A stretch of 64,000 bases of DNA from Nereocystis luetkeana (lineage: Eukaryota; Sar; Phaeophyceae; Laminariales; Laminariaceae). A model generated the notes under the pieces. The model was not told the DNA's origin and searched no databases. It saw only the letters and a list, made by a program, of their open reading frames with translations. The stretch is taken from positions 1,889,501 through 1,953,500 of the forward strand of contig JARUPZ010000006.1 in NCBI GenBank assembly GCA_031213475.1. Direction: 5' to 3'. A program made the position numbers and the translations under genes. Shown here in pieces: positions 25,101 to 35,369 of this stretch. The stretch's first letter is position 1. Each line of letters starts with the position of its first letter.

Positions 25101-28100
25101 CCCGAAACTTGAGCAGAAGAGCGAGAACAAAATTATTTTTGTAATAAATCACACCGCAATTCTATTTCGACAATACCCCAAGTTGCCTCTCCCCCAGAAA
25201 ATAGCACCGACAACTTTCGTAAAACAAATCACAACGCAAGTATGACATGGCGCGAAGTCATCTGGCGAAGCTCACCCGGCAATCATGAATCATTCGCCAA
25301 AACGGCTCTGCACAATCTCACCACATAAAATCAAACCACATATCGAAAACAGAAATCACACAGCACTATCACATCGCAAAATCACGCCGTAAAAAATTAA
25401 CCTCCATACCACACCGCAAAACCATACGCAAACACCACCCGCCCGCAAAAACAACACCGCAAAGATCAATTACGCCTGAAATTCCGCACGCCAAAAAAAC
25501 ACTCCGCAACAATCATCCCGCAAAATCACGCTGCGAAAATCACTCACACCTTCCAGATTCGCCCCCCAATGATCACCCCGCACTAATACTCCAAAATCAC
25601 CCCACTCCAATAATCACCCCGCAAAATTACGCCGCACGCACCTCGGAAAGTTTAACGTCTCCGGGCGCCAGCACCACCTCCAGCGCGGGCTCCCAAAACA
25701 CACAATAAAAACACACGAAAAAACACATTTCATGATACACTCTCCCCGCAAATACAAAAAAGGGCAGCAGCAGCAGCAGCTTTGTTTGTGAGTCCATCGG
25801 GTGAGAAGTCTTCACCCTCGCAGCAATAAACGCCGAACAGCGCTCTCATAGCAAATAGACGTGATGTTTGAAGTTCACTGGTTACCTCGCAAGAGGGTAG
25901 ATGAAAAAGCTCAAATTCTCACAATCGACATGCTCACGAAAAAACACCCACGCCGCAAAAACACCCCGCAAAAAACATTCATACTTGTGAGTGGGGACCG
26001 AAAGAAGTCATACGGCGACAATCACCCGGGGAAAAAAAACTCACATGCATACAAACGAGTACCCCAAAACTCATTCAGCAAAAAGCACTCAAATACATGA
26101 ATGCGTACTCCAACAATCACCCCGCGGACGTCATCTCGCATATAATCACACCGCGAATAATTACCCCGCATTTTTCCACCGCACCTCGGAAAATACAGCA
26201 GGTCTCCGGGCTCCAGCACCACCTCCAGCGCAGGCTCCCCCACCTGCTCATCGGTAAGGTTCGGCGACGATAGCCTCGGCAGAGCGGCGTCTTCGTCGGC
26301 CGGGGGGTACACCCTCCACCGCTTCCGCCCTTCCACCTGGACCGCCGTCGCGGGAGTTCCAGAGCAAACAAAAGATGAGATCGGGGGAGAGAGGGGGTTG
26401 AAGAAAATATCCAGAGTTCCAGTAAATAGGACGCGGGATATATGTGTTTATATATTTAGTTCGGGGGGGGGGGGAGTTGAAGATGATACGGAATTTGAAT
26501 AGAAAGGAGCCGGTAAAACAAGTTTGGGGGGGAAGGTCGATGGAATGCGGGAGGGGTGGGGAAGGGGGGTCGCGACGACAGCCTCGACAGGGCGGCGTCT
26601 TGACGAAATGGGGCGGGGTTGAAGAAGATCCGGAATTCCAGCAAAATAGAGGCCGGTCAAATGGGCGGGGGGGGCGTACCGGATCATTGATCATCTGGAG
26701 TTCCAGAAGGAAACAGGCTTGAAACAGGAGAGGGGGGTCTAGAGTCACAGAAAACAAGGCCGAAGATGTGGAAGGAGGGGGGAGGGCGGGGGGGCGTACT
26801 CATTCGTTGCTTGACCATTGACCACGCCTCCCTTTCGAGACGGAAGAGGGGGGTGTACTCGATAGGAGAGGTGTACTCGATCTCATGCATGGCCGTAGTC
26901 GTATGACCATAGACCCTCGCATCCCTACAATGCCGGGACGGAGCATGTCGGGTTTTCACCGACCAGGCAGACATTGCTTGCACCAAGCGCGAAGCGCCGT
27001 GAGGCGTCCGGCGAGTCGCATGAAGGTGGGCTGCATCCTACTAAGAACCGCTTGTGAGGCGGACTTCCATACGGATGACAGCTTCAAAGAGTAAACTTAA
27101 TTTCCGGTGTAGCCATTACCAGAGACAGCAATGGGAGTACTATGTAACTGCCTCTTGGGTGTCTTACCTTGAACACTACCTGATACGATCAATTCCCAAT
27201 TGTCCGGAGTAAAGGTTCTTTACCTCGCACAAATGATCTATAACTCGACGACCAGCTTTGGGCGACTGCCGCACAAAAAAAAACGGTACCCTGGTTGTCT
27301 AGCTCACGTAGTGAGCGGCATGTTTTACAGTGTCGTTACCAACCGACGCCCACCCAACCTATACGTACTCGATATCATGCATGGCCGTAGTCGTATGAAT
27401 ATAGACCCTCACATCCCTGCAATGCCGGGACGGAGCACGTCGGGTTTTTACCGATCAGGCAGACATCGCTTGCACCAAGCGCGAAGCGCCGTGAGGTGCC
27501 CGGCGAGTCGCATGAAGGGTAAGCTGCATCCTACCAAGGACCGCACATGAGGCGGACTTGCATATGGATGACAGCTTTAATGAGTTACTTTAATTTTTGG
27601 TGTGGCCACTTCCAGGGACTGCAATGGGAGTACTGTATGGCTGTCTCTTGGGTGCCTTACCATGAACATTACGCGACACGATCAATTCCCTTGTGCGGAG
27701 TAAATTGTTTTTTGCTCGCACTAATGATCTAACTCGACGACCAGCTGTGGGCGACAGCCAAAAAACAAGACAAAATAAAACAAAACTGTTGTCTAGCTCA
27801 AGTAGTGAGTGGCATCTTTTACAGGGCCTTTGCCAACCGACGCAAACCCAACCTATATAGAATGGTGGGGGGGGAATATCTGGAGTCAAGGAAAAAATAC
27901 ACGTTCGGTGAAAGGGAGGGGGGGGGGAGGGACGGATCGAAAAAATATCGGTTCCGATAATTGAAGCTTAACGTACACAGGCGACCGTTGAAAGTTGACG
28001 GTCGACGATAGCCCCTCGTTTTCCCGTCAATCGAAGGTGTTGAACCCCCTGTATATACCTGATATATATGCGCGTTCGACAAGGCCTCTACGGACTACCG

Positions 28101-31100
28101 TGAAAAAACGCCCCGATATTGTCCCAGGGACCCCCCTCCCCCCCCCCCCCCCTCCGCCCTCCCGACGAACAGGTATACCCTATCCCCGCCCGCTCACCCG
28201 CAACAAAAGCGCATACCCACACATGTCTTCTGTCCTCGCCTTCCTACCTACAACACAAAACGCCTCGATATCGTCCCAGCGCCCCCCCCCACCTTCCTGA
28301 CCAATCCCTGTCCTCTCACCTGCAACAAAAACGTCTATCAACCCGTGTGCCCTGTCCCCGCCCTCACCTGCAACAAGAACGCCCACCAACACGTGTCCCC
28401 TGTCCCCGCCCTCTCACCTGCAACAAAAACGCCCACCCACACGTATCCCCTGTCCCCACCCTCTCACCTGCAACAAAAACGCCTCGATATCGTCCCAGTG
28501 TGGCGCGAACCCCTGGCTCCTGGGAGGGGTCAGATAGACGTTCGAGCCCACCATACAGCCGAACTCCTCCTCCAACGAGGCCAGGAGCCGGTGCAAAGGG
28601 TCGCTGTATTTTTGGGGGCAGGGCATTCGCAGCGAGCACCCCTCTCGGAACTTCTCCCACACGAACTTCGGGGTCACCACCGCCCCGCCGCCCCCGCCCC
28701 CCCCGCTACCCACGGCCTCCCCCGCCACATCACTCCCACCACCACCACCACCACCGCGTGAGGTACCGATAGACCCTACGCCTCGTTTTCGTGATTCCCC
28801 CTTGCCCGTACCCTCCTTCCCATTCATCGCCACCGCCGCAGGCGTTCGCGCAGTCGGGTTGAGGGTAGCCCTGCGTTTGTTGACATAGCTCGTCACGTCG
28901 AGGTCGGTGCCGTACTGCATGGACTGTCCGGAGATGAAGGCCTCGATGTCGGAGGTCTCCAGCCAGCCGGAGAAGTAGTCGGACCCGCGCCCGCGAACGA
29001 CAAAAGGGTGACGCTCCCTGTCACGGGGGCCATCGGCCACCGGTGGCGGCGGCGATGGAGGCGGTAGAGGATCGGGGGTGGGGGGGGGGGGGGGTGGACT
29101 CAGTTATTGATTGCTTAGTCATTTGACCATTGACCACGCGTTCCGATCGAGACGGAGCACCGTTGCTGCTCCGGATAGAGACACCTCAAACATGGGCGCT
29201 CAATACGTTTTTTTTTGTATATTAAAATAGAACCTTCTTTTGGGGGGGGGATTACTCATTCGTTGCTCGCGGTAGTCACTTGACAATTGTCCACGCATTC
29301 CTTTCGAGACCGGGGGCGTGCGCGGGGGGGGGGGCATACGTAAGTCATGCATGGCCGTAGTCGTATGACCATAGACCCTCGCATCCCTACAATGCCGGGA
29401 CGGAGCATGTCGGGTGTTTATCGACCAGGCAGACATTGCTCGTACCAAGCGCGAAGCGCCGTGAGGTGTCCGGCGATTCGCATGAAGGGTGAGCTGCATC
29501 CTACTGACAACCGCTAGTGAGGCGGACTATTAATAGTCGGGGAGGGGGGGGGGGGGTGGGGGCGTACTCGTTTGTTGCTTGGCTTAGTCATTCGACCATT
29601 GACCGCGCATCCCTTTCGAGACGGAGCACCGTTCCTACTCCTGATAAGAGATAACCCCACATTTTGGGCGCTCAAAATGACCTTTTTTTATATTGAAACC
29701 TCACTTATCGGGTCGGCTCAAGTGGTATTCAAACTCTCACGGGTCGGGTCGGGTCGGGCCGGGCCACCCTTTCCCGACTAGACCCGACCTGACCCGCACG
29801 GTTTGACCCGACCCGCCAACAATCGGCGATATATAGCCCCACACCTTTTTTGAGAAATTTCCCAGGGGTCGGGCTTCTTACGGTTGCGCTGATAATATTA
29901 CGGGGGGGCATAGTGAATCGGACCTACGGTACACACAAAAACCTTAATATATACCTATTTTTACGAACAATATTTGGTCCTATTTACTATGGTCACCCGT
30001 AATAGTAGAATGGGATAGGCACGGTGCACACCAGGTAGATATGTGGACGGACGGAACCGCCTGTACGTTTCTACTAGGGTGATAACCCTAACCCAAGCGT
30101 CCGAGCCCACGCTGACTGCCTCTAGTCTGGCGGCAAAGAGACATGCCGAGTGAGCTACTTAGAGTCAACTTGTCTTAGTGTTTTGCATTTCACAATGTGA
30201 CTGACTGTTGGTGGTGCTGGTGCTATAGTCTTCGAGCACGTACCCACCGAGAGGTGCGCGCCGAGTTCGTTTCTCTTGGTCTCTAGGCCCGAGTCCGCGC
30301 CAGCCGACTGTAGTCTGGCCACGGAGGGGCGCGCCGCCCGCCGACTGCATGTCAGGTGCGATCCAGCTGTGTCACCATCCAACTCGTCGATCGTTCTGTC
30401 TACTGCTGCTTGTTGCCGTGGATAACAACTTGAACATAGAGACCATGCCATTTTTCGATTCGAAATCTGACGGCCCAGGTCGTCGGATTTTGAGCCAAAG
30501 TCTGGCGAGTTGGACCATTGCATTCTCAAATCGAGAAAAAATTGGTCGGATTTCACATATTCGGACTGCATAGCAGATGCTTCTACTTCTGGATTATTGG
30601 GATCGAAAAATGAAAAATACACATTTGAAGCTCGAAATCGAGCCGCATAGGAAACAGCCTGAGATATTTTTCAAGACGCGTCTTATTAGACCCATGCCAA
30701 TGGAAACACGAAGTTCAAAAGTTTATTTTCAAACATATTTCTTTCAAAGAACTGCCGAAAATTTCCTCGTACCGCCGCTGTGGGGAAAAAAGAAGAAAAG
30801 TGTTTAGATTTTTTTTTTTCCCCAACGGCTGCAGGCGGCGCAATTCGTTTTTTCTGGCTGCAAATTGTCAACACGGTGATAAAAACCAGCTCGTGTGACA
30901 ATCGACGCTCGATCTCGACATAGACTCAGCCCACGGCCAACCCGCTCGGTATCTGGCAAGGCCAACGAATATAGATGACGGCCTCGAAGATATCAGGTGG
31001 ATCCATGGTCTAGGGGGCGAGAGCTTGCCGGCGGCGTCCTACGGTATCCTCCCAAACCTGAAAAAAAAACTATTTTTTGCCATTCGAGACGGATGGAGAA

Positions 31101-34100
31101 GTTTTGTCTTCTATTTTGTGCAGACCAGCGCCCGAATGTGTTTTTAATCATACGCCTGGTCAGCTCCCGCAACATGACACCGCCCATGGTGTGAAGACGG
31201 TGACCGTAGGGTGGGTCGGAGCCCCTAACGAGCGCACTCTGTTTAGAATTCATGACGCAATCGTTGGTTTTGTTGATCGATGTCTGTCGAGGACTCGGAA
31301 TCTCGCCGCTTCGAACCAAAGATCGGCCTGAGTTTTTCTCAAGCCGATGTTGGCCCAACATCGGCCCCAGATTTGCTTTTTTCGGGCTTTTCCGAAAGTT
31401 GGGCCACTTCTTATGCAGTCGGAAACTAGGATAGAAAAAGCCGGTTTCCGATTGGAGACCTAAAAATAGCAATCTTATGCAGTTAAAAAAGCGCCTTTTC
31501 AATTAAAAAAAACGATAATGATTTCCAACTGGACCAGACAGTCGAAAAAACTGAGATTTCCACTCCAACTCGTCAGTCGGATTCGTGCGTCCGAAATGTT
31601 AGAAAGTCCAGCCGCATACTCTAACGAGTATCACACACCCACACAAAAACACGACATACGACGCAACCCCGCACCATAACATCGGCGACGCTGGCTTGGC
31701 TGCTGTCACTTCTGCTGCTGCTCGGCTCGAGTCAGCGTGATATATCCTCATTTATGTCCGTCGGCAGCACGTGACAGCACCCGATGGCCGCAGTGTGCGG
31801 TGTCGATGATGACCTTTTGCCAACTGCTGCGCTGGCTCTAGCTTTGGCAACTGTCGAAGAAACCAAGCGTCTTGGTGGCCTCGAGGACGAGATGGAGGAG
31901 AACGCCCCGCGTGTGAAGCTCACACGCTGCTCGAGGAAGAAGCGAGACATCAGCATGCATGTGTTGTTGGGCGCAGCTGCTGGAGGATGAAAACCTCTCT
32001 TACCCCACGAGCATTACGGCTACTATAAGCAGTTTGGAACCGATTTCCGTCTACCCTACCCTTTTTTCTCGGTGCTCCAGCAGTGGTCAAGCCACACTCA
32101 CTCACTTACATCAAGCGTCTCCGTCTCCAATAAAAACAAAAAAAAACTGTATATTCGATCCGACGGGCGATAAGAAGGGTAGCTATTCGCAATCCAGTCG
32201 GAAAAACAACCGATCGGAAACCGGCTTTTTCAATCCTAGTTTCTGACTGCGTAAGTAGTGGCCTTACGAACTTTTTTTTTTTTTAAACGAGCCCATAGGA
32301 AGCGTGTTCTAAAAAAATTGGAGGGTATCTTTGAAATTCAAACTTTTTATCAATACTTCGCTTTCCCATTGGCATGTAGGTCTTAACCCTTTTAGAACTG
32401 CAGTCCCATTTTGGGGACAAACCACTCAAATTCCAAGTAGTTTGTCCCCAAATGTCCCCAAAACGGGACTGCGGTTCTTTTGTAGCGCTTATTACGTGTG
32501 CTGCTCGTGTTTTTTATTTTCGCCATATATTTCGCGCCCACGTTCATTATCTCTTTTTTTTGCTCCTCAGAAAGCAAGCAAGGCAGTCAGCAACCTCAGG
32601 CACTAGTATACGGGAAGGACTACTACTGCTGCTGTAATGTGAGATCAAGCAACAACACGTCCCGGTAGGTAATCTCAACCATAGGCTGTTTCCTATGCGG
32701 TTCGATTTCGAGCTTTAGATTTGTATTTTTCGATCTCAAAAACGAATGACCCTGCTTATGCAGTCGAACTATGCAAAATCCGACCGGATTTTTTTCGATT
32801 TGAGAATCCGATGACCCAAGTCGTCGGATTTTGGCCTGGTCATCAGATTTTCAAATCGAAAAATGGCATGCGCTCTAAATTCAACATGTTATCCATGACA
32901 GCAAACAGCAGCAGAACGATCGATGAGTTGGAAGGTGACACAACTGTATAGCGACGTTGCTTCGCGCCCGACGCGCGGGCGGCGCGACCCTCCGTGGCCA
33001 GACGTCAGTCGCCTGGCGCGGGCTCGGGCCTAGAGACCAAGAGAAGCGCACTCGGCACGCACCTCTCCGTGGATACGTACGAGTACTTGTACGTAGAATA
33101 CACTGTTGTACAGCAGCAGCAGCAGCAGCAGTCAGTCACAACATGGAACCCAAAATACCAAGACAGGTGGCTCTAGCGCACTCGCCACGTCTCTTCGCCG
33201 CCAGACAAGAGGTGGCCAGCCTTGGCTCGGACGCTTGGGTCCTACGCGCAGTGCAGCGCACCCAGCGCGTCTCTGCGCGGCGCCGAACCACAAAAACAGC
33301 AGTTGGTCTCGGCGTTTGCTCAAAGCTCTACACACACAATAAATCTGATTTTTCCAAGGCTTTTCGCGGGTCATGACCCGACCCGCGGTTCGGGTCACTT
33401 GATGTTCAAAATATCACGGGTCGGGTCGGGTCAGGAAGTGTTCAAAATCTCACGGGTCGGGTCGGGTCGGGTCAAGATTTTTTCAAAGCTCGCGGGTCGG
33501 GTCAGGTCGGGTCAAGAGTTTTTCAAATCTCACGGGTCGGGTCGGGTCGGGTCAAGAGGTGATGAAAAGCTTACGGGTCGGGTCAGGTCATGACCCGCGA
33601 GAAGCGGGTCACTCGCGGGTCGGGCCAGCATGACCCGCGAGTTGTTTTTTGCTGACCCGCGGGTCGGACCCGCGCATTCGGCTCGCGGACCCGGCACTTG
33701 AATAACTTCCCGCTCTCTTACCCACAGCCTTCTCTCGTACCAATACTCCATAACACCGCTTTGGTATCATATTCAGACATTAAAACACCGCCAAATTCAT
33801 ATACGCATGCCCGCATCCTTTCATACCCACTACAGCCAGGTCATATATCGCTTCGGGGCACTAAAATGAACATCAAATTGTTTTTCAAGTGCCCACCTAC
33901 GGGCCAGATCCGCGGGTCGAACCTTCGGGTCAAAATAAATGGTCTCGCGGGTCAAGGTGACCCGACCCGCATGAAACCCGTGTCTCACGGGTCAGTCGGA
34001 AAGTGGCGGGTCGGGTCGGGTCGGGCCAGGAGGTTTCGAAATCTCGCGGGTCGGGTCGGGTCGGGTCAAGAGATATTCAAATCTCACGGGTCGGGTCGGG

Positions 34101-35246
34101 TCGGGTCGGGTCAAGAGGCTTTCAAAATCTCGCGGGTCGGGTCGGGTCAAGTCAACATACCTAAAAAAATTCGCGGGTCGGGTCGGGTCAGCTGACCCGA
34201 CCCGACCCGACCCGACCCGTGAGGTTTGACCTGACCCGCGAAAAGCCCTGGATTTTTCCGCATAGGAAGGCTGTTTCGATTTGGCAACTTCACATCTGAA
34301 AATGCGATCGGGCCAAAATCTGAAGCTCAAAAATAGGAAACGGCCCTACACCTCGTATAGCAGGTACCAGTACGTATATCACTTCGTACGCACATGGCCA
34401 ACTGCTGTGTAAAAGGAGCAGTACGAGGCCGTCTTGCCTTATATAGCACCACCCTGTCCCACCCTCCCACCCACCCACTCACCGACACACTCCATCCCCA
34501 CCACCTACCCACCCCCGACCCCACCCACCCGTCCCTCCCCCCCTCCCCCCAGCCCTTCCATCCTCCGCCCTGTACTGCACTCACCAGTAGCTGCTGTAGA
34601 ACTCCTCCACGGGCAGGGGGGCAATCATCCACTGCAGCAGTTGCCTCGCTTTCAAGCCGCTCTCGACGTCGGGGTCGGACAGGACGCCCTGGGCGTCGAG
34701 CTCCAGAAGCGGCCGAGACCGATCATCTGCGGCAGATGCATCGACAGTTGCAGGCGGTGGTGGGGTATTGGTCGACCGGTCTCCCCTTCCTGCTCGTACA
34801 CGCCCCCCTCCTCCACTGCTGCTGCCCCCACCACCACCCCCATCGGCGCTGTTGCTCCTTCCGGCAGCCGTGCCTGCTGCTTCTGCTGCTGATGTAGATA
34901 GCAGTTGCCTCTCATTGTCAGTCTGGTTTGAGGAGGAGGAGGAGGAGGAGGTGGAGATTGCGGCCACGAGTTTGCGCTTGCTTCCTACCGCCGGGTTGCC
35001 CAGGCGGGTGGAACCGTTGGCAGCTGCATCGCTGCTTACACCCTGGTGGGTGGGTCTGCTGGTGGTTATGCCGCTCTTCTTCAAGAGGTTGGATGGTGGA
35101 ACATTGCTGTCGTTGTTGTCGCTTCGTCCAGTTGTTGGTGCTGGGCTCAGAGCAGTCGACTTGCCCTTTTGCTTGCGGCGCTTCTTTGCAGCACGGCTGC
35201 CCCCCTCCGAGGAATTCGTAGATCCTGTCGTCCTGTCTTTGGCCAT
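19117..35246 (-). CDS. NO66-like JmjC ribosomal oxygenase
   Basis: NO66/RIOX1 proteins are nucleolar Fe(II)/2-oxoglutarate dioxygenases that hydroxylate a ribosomal-protein histidine. Eight exons join in frame with GT-AG borders: 35246-34585, 29017-28468, 26336-26185, 24873-24796, 23873-23747, 23065-22953, 19703-19607, 19223-19117 (about 628 residues). Residues 1-175 are Ser/Gly/Lys-rich, nuclear-type low complexity. The fold starts near [12 protein letters not shown]. The iron site is visible: H394 and D396 in [11 protein letters not shown] and H459 in RGWAHQAET. Also typical are [32 protein letters not shown] and [15 protein letters not shown] Gly-rich insert interrupts exon 2 between residues 270 and 330. 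The last winged-helix exon is not identified; after 19117 an exon beginning phase 2 is expected. Start ATG at 35246 is the only one upstream of the coding run. Introns are packed with repeats and copies of exon edges. Confidence 0.93.
19240..19376 (-). mobile_element. Poly-C-tailed retroposon, 5'-truncated
   Basis: 3' end of the 490-bp family (G run 19240-19259 on the plus strand, then TACTC and the catalogue CATACATGG-like block). It lies just upstream of NO66 exon 8. Confidence 0.75.
19800..20110. repeat. GATC-family satellite element
   Basis: Begins CACGCCTCGGACAC near 19807 and ends GTCTGTCCGAG at 20081-20091. The interior has the AGATCCTGCACGACCT block shared with 2725-2755 and 46100-46115. 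Confidence 0.55.
20615..20930. repeat. ~30-bp minisatellite
   Basis: Roughly ten units of AAGGGGACCGTTGGGGTGTG plus GAAGCGGAAATGT-like sequence in NO66 intron 6. All open frames here are artefacts. Confidence 0.9.
21365..21910 (-). mobile_element. Poly-C-tailed retroposon, near full length
   Basis: Minus-strand element from AGGTTGGGTTGGCGTCGG (plus 21910) to GAGTACACC and a C tail (21365-21391). It carries the open stretch [20 protein letters not shown] shared by copies at 26990, 29440, 60220 and 63920. Two TACTCGAT motifs near the 3' end are a short duplication. No LINE domain is seen, so it is probably non-autonomous. Confidence 0.85.
21960..22042 (-). pseudogene. Relic copy of NO66 exon 6 (second relic)
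   Basis: Minus-strand reading gives [19 protein letters not shown] against [17 protein letters not shown] in exon 6 (22953-23065). It sits 0.9 kb downstream of the exon, in intron 6, and carries a small insertion in the duplicated stretch. Confidence 0.8.
22090..22760 (-). mobile_element. LINE 3' fragment with poly-C tail
   Basis: G-rich run at 22100-22114, then the AAGGGATGC block and a diverged C-terminal coding end. Matches 39120-39540, including the CACATCCCGTTCCTCC block at 22664-22679. The poly-T at 22330-22350 is a local expansion. Confidence 0.65.
22795..22892 (-). pseudogene. Relic copy of NO66 exon 6 (first relic)
   Basis: Minus-strand reading is [18 protein letters not shown] continuing to SDQMGK, one residue different from the real exon over 24 codons. 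The GT donor of the exon is replaced by an in-frame stop. About 145 bp separates it from the matching point in the exon, and flanking intron sequence is also shared, so this is a tandem duplication rather than a processed copy. Confidence 0.88.
23878..24260. repeat. GATAA-type degenerate satellite
   Basis: Repeated AAGATAAGATA-like units scattered through NO66 intron 4 between exons 5 and 4, densest at 23885-23920 and 23980-24030. Confidence 0.65.
24535..24770. repeat. GATC-family satellite element
   Basis: Contains the CATGATCTAGAT start and the CATGTTTCCCGAGGTTGGAT block seen in inverse at 37225-37275 and 46125-46150. Lies in NO66 intron 4. Confidence 0.5.
25310..26165. repeat. CACCCCGCAAAA-type minisatellite
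   Basis: Short degenerate units (CACCGCAAAATCAC, CACCCCGCAA) fill NO66 intron 3 and extend to the splice donor of exon 3. They also flank the exon-3 relic at 25637-25694. Confidence 0.8.
25637..25694 (-). pseudogene. Relic of NO66 exon 3 donor end
   Basis: Minus-strand reading [11 protein letters not shown] matches [11 protein letters not shown] of exon 3, including the CCGAG/GTGC donor equivalent (here TCGGAGGTGCG-like). About 547 bp downstream of the real exon edge. Confidence 0.85.
26395..26725 (-). repeat. Tandem copies of exon 3 and its upstream intron edge
   Basis: GAAGATCCGGAATTCCAG-like blocks recur near 26397, 26474, 26620 and 26690, matching the sequence just upstream of the exon-3 acceptor (26350). 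One copy at 26570-26605 keeps 30 or so bases of exon 3 itself (GACGACAGCCTCGACAGGG region). Confidence 0.7.
26785..27862 (-). mobile_element. Stacked retroposons in NO66 intron 2
   Basis: From left: a short LINE 3' end (26790-26846), a full-length 490-bp retroposon (26847-27362) and a second full-length copy (27365-27858) joined head to tail. The second has lost most of its C tail, keeping GAGTACG. The AGGTTGGGTTGGCGTC-type 5' ends at 27362 and 27858 define the family boundary. Confidence 0.82.
28105..28467 (-). repeat. Splice-donor-derived minisatellite
   Basis: The end of NO66 exon 2 and its donor (TTTGTTGCAG/GTGAG, minus strand, at 28468) are repeated about five more times downstream, near 28419, 28368, 28319, 28254 and 28199, at 49-65 bp spacing. 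Copies near 28275 and 28120 also keep the GACGATATCGAGGCGTTTT-like exon end. Each full copy joins an acceptor-like TTGCAG to a donor-like GTGAG. Confidence 0.85.
29075..29700 (-). mobile_element. Three LINE 3' ends and one retroposon
   Basis: LINE 3' fragments at 29075-29225, 29240-29312 and 29535-29700, and a truncated 490-bp-family copy at 29318-29534. Each begins on the plus strand with a G run followed by a TACTC or TACG end. The cluster lies directly upstream of NO66 exon 2. Confidence 0.78.
29700..29835. repeat. GGGTC array, short copy
   Basis: GGGTCGGGTCGGGCC at 29742-29765 facing GACCCGACC at 29780-29815; an inverted, shortened GGGTC-family element. Confidence 0.6.
29897..30003. mobile_element. 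ATTACGGGGGACC MITE, copy 3
   Basis: 107 bp, ends ATTACGGGGGGCATAG and TATGGTCACCCGTAAT, in NO66 intron 1. Confidence 0.85.
30090..33240. mobile_element. Foldback element with long inverted arms
   Basis: The outer arm at 30090-30720 is inverted at about 32350-33240, with CCCAAGCGTCCGAGCC at one edge and its complement at the other. Matches continue inward past the ATAGGAAACAGCC block (30647 and 32684). The right arm is lengthened by a palindromic MITE at 32383-32482 and a CAG repeat at 33107-33131. A second inverted pair lies inside (31393-31462 and 32198-32265, AAACTAGGAT core). No transposase seen. Lies in NO66 intron 1. Confidence 0.75.
32383..32482. mobile_element. Palindromic TTAACCC MITE, copy 3
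   Basis: TTAACCCTTTTAGAACTGCA at the left, AACGGGACTGCGGTTCTTTT at the right, nested in the right arm of the foldback element. Confidence 0.8.
33356..34250. mobile_element. GGGTC-rich TIR element with 9-bp duplication
   Basis: Starts AAGGCTTTTCGCGGGTCA and ends with the complement GACCCGCGAAAAGCCCTG. It is flanked by a perfect 9-bp direct repeat, GATTTTTCC, at 33347-33355 and 34251-34259. Subterminal arms are GGGTC arrays interleaved with TCAAAATCTCACG-like spacers. A unique core at 33695-33890 is shared, inverted, with 53520-53700. The 9-bp duplication is typical of Mutator-like transposition; no transposase is encoded. Confidence 0.85.
34260..34580. other. NO66 intron 1, proximal part
   Basis: A diverged piece related to the foldback arms (34260-34345), then a C-rich CCCACC tract (34450-34560) on the plus strand. 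No exon seen. Confidence 0.5.
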
Positions 35247-35369
35247 AATTGCAGCTCTGGCAGCCCAGCAACACAGGTGTAGTTGCAGCTCTGGCCAGCT
35301 GGTGCAGTTGATGACAACATGACAACCGCTTAGCGCTTAGCTAATCGAATAGGGGTTTTTATATACATT
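35247..35369. promoter_or_regulatory. Putative bidirectional promoter, NO66 / CRAL-TRIO
   Basis: The two start codons face away from each other with 123 bp between them. The gap contains TTTTTATATACATTATG at 35355-35371, a TATA-like stretch just before the CRAL-TRIO ATG. If that gene instead starts at 35520, the shared region is 273 bp. Shared control of the pair is inference. Confidence 0.5.

Noticed and set aside
27365-27858. SINE promoter boxes at the retroposon 5' end
   Set aside because: The TAGCTCACGTAGTGAGCGG stretch resembles an A box only loosely and no B box follows at a suitable distance.
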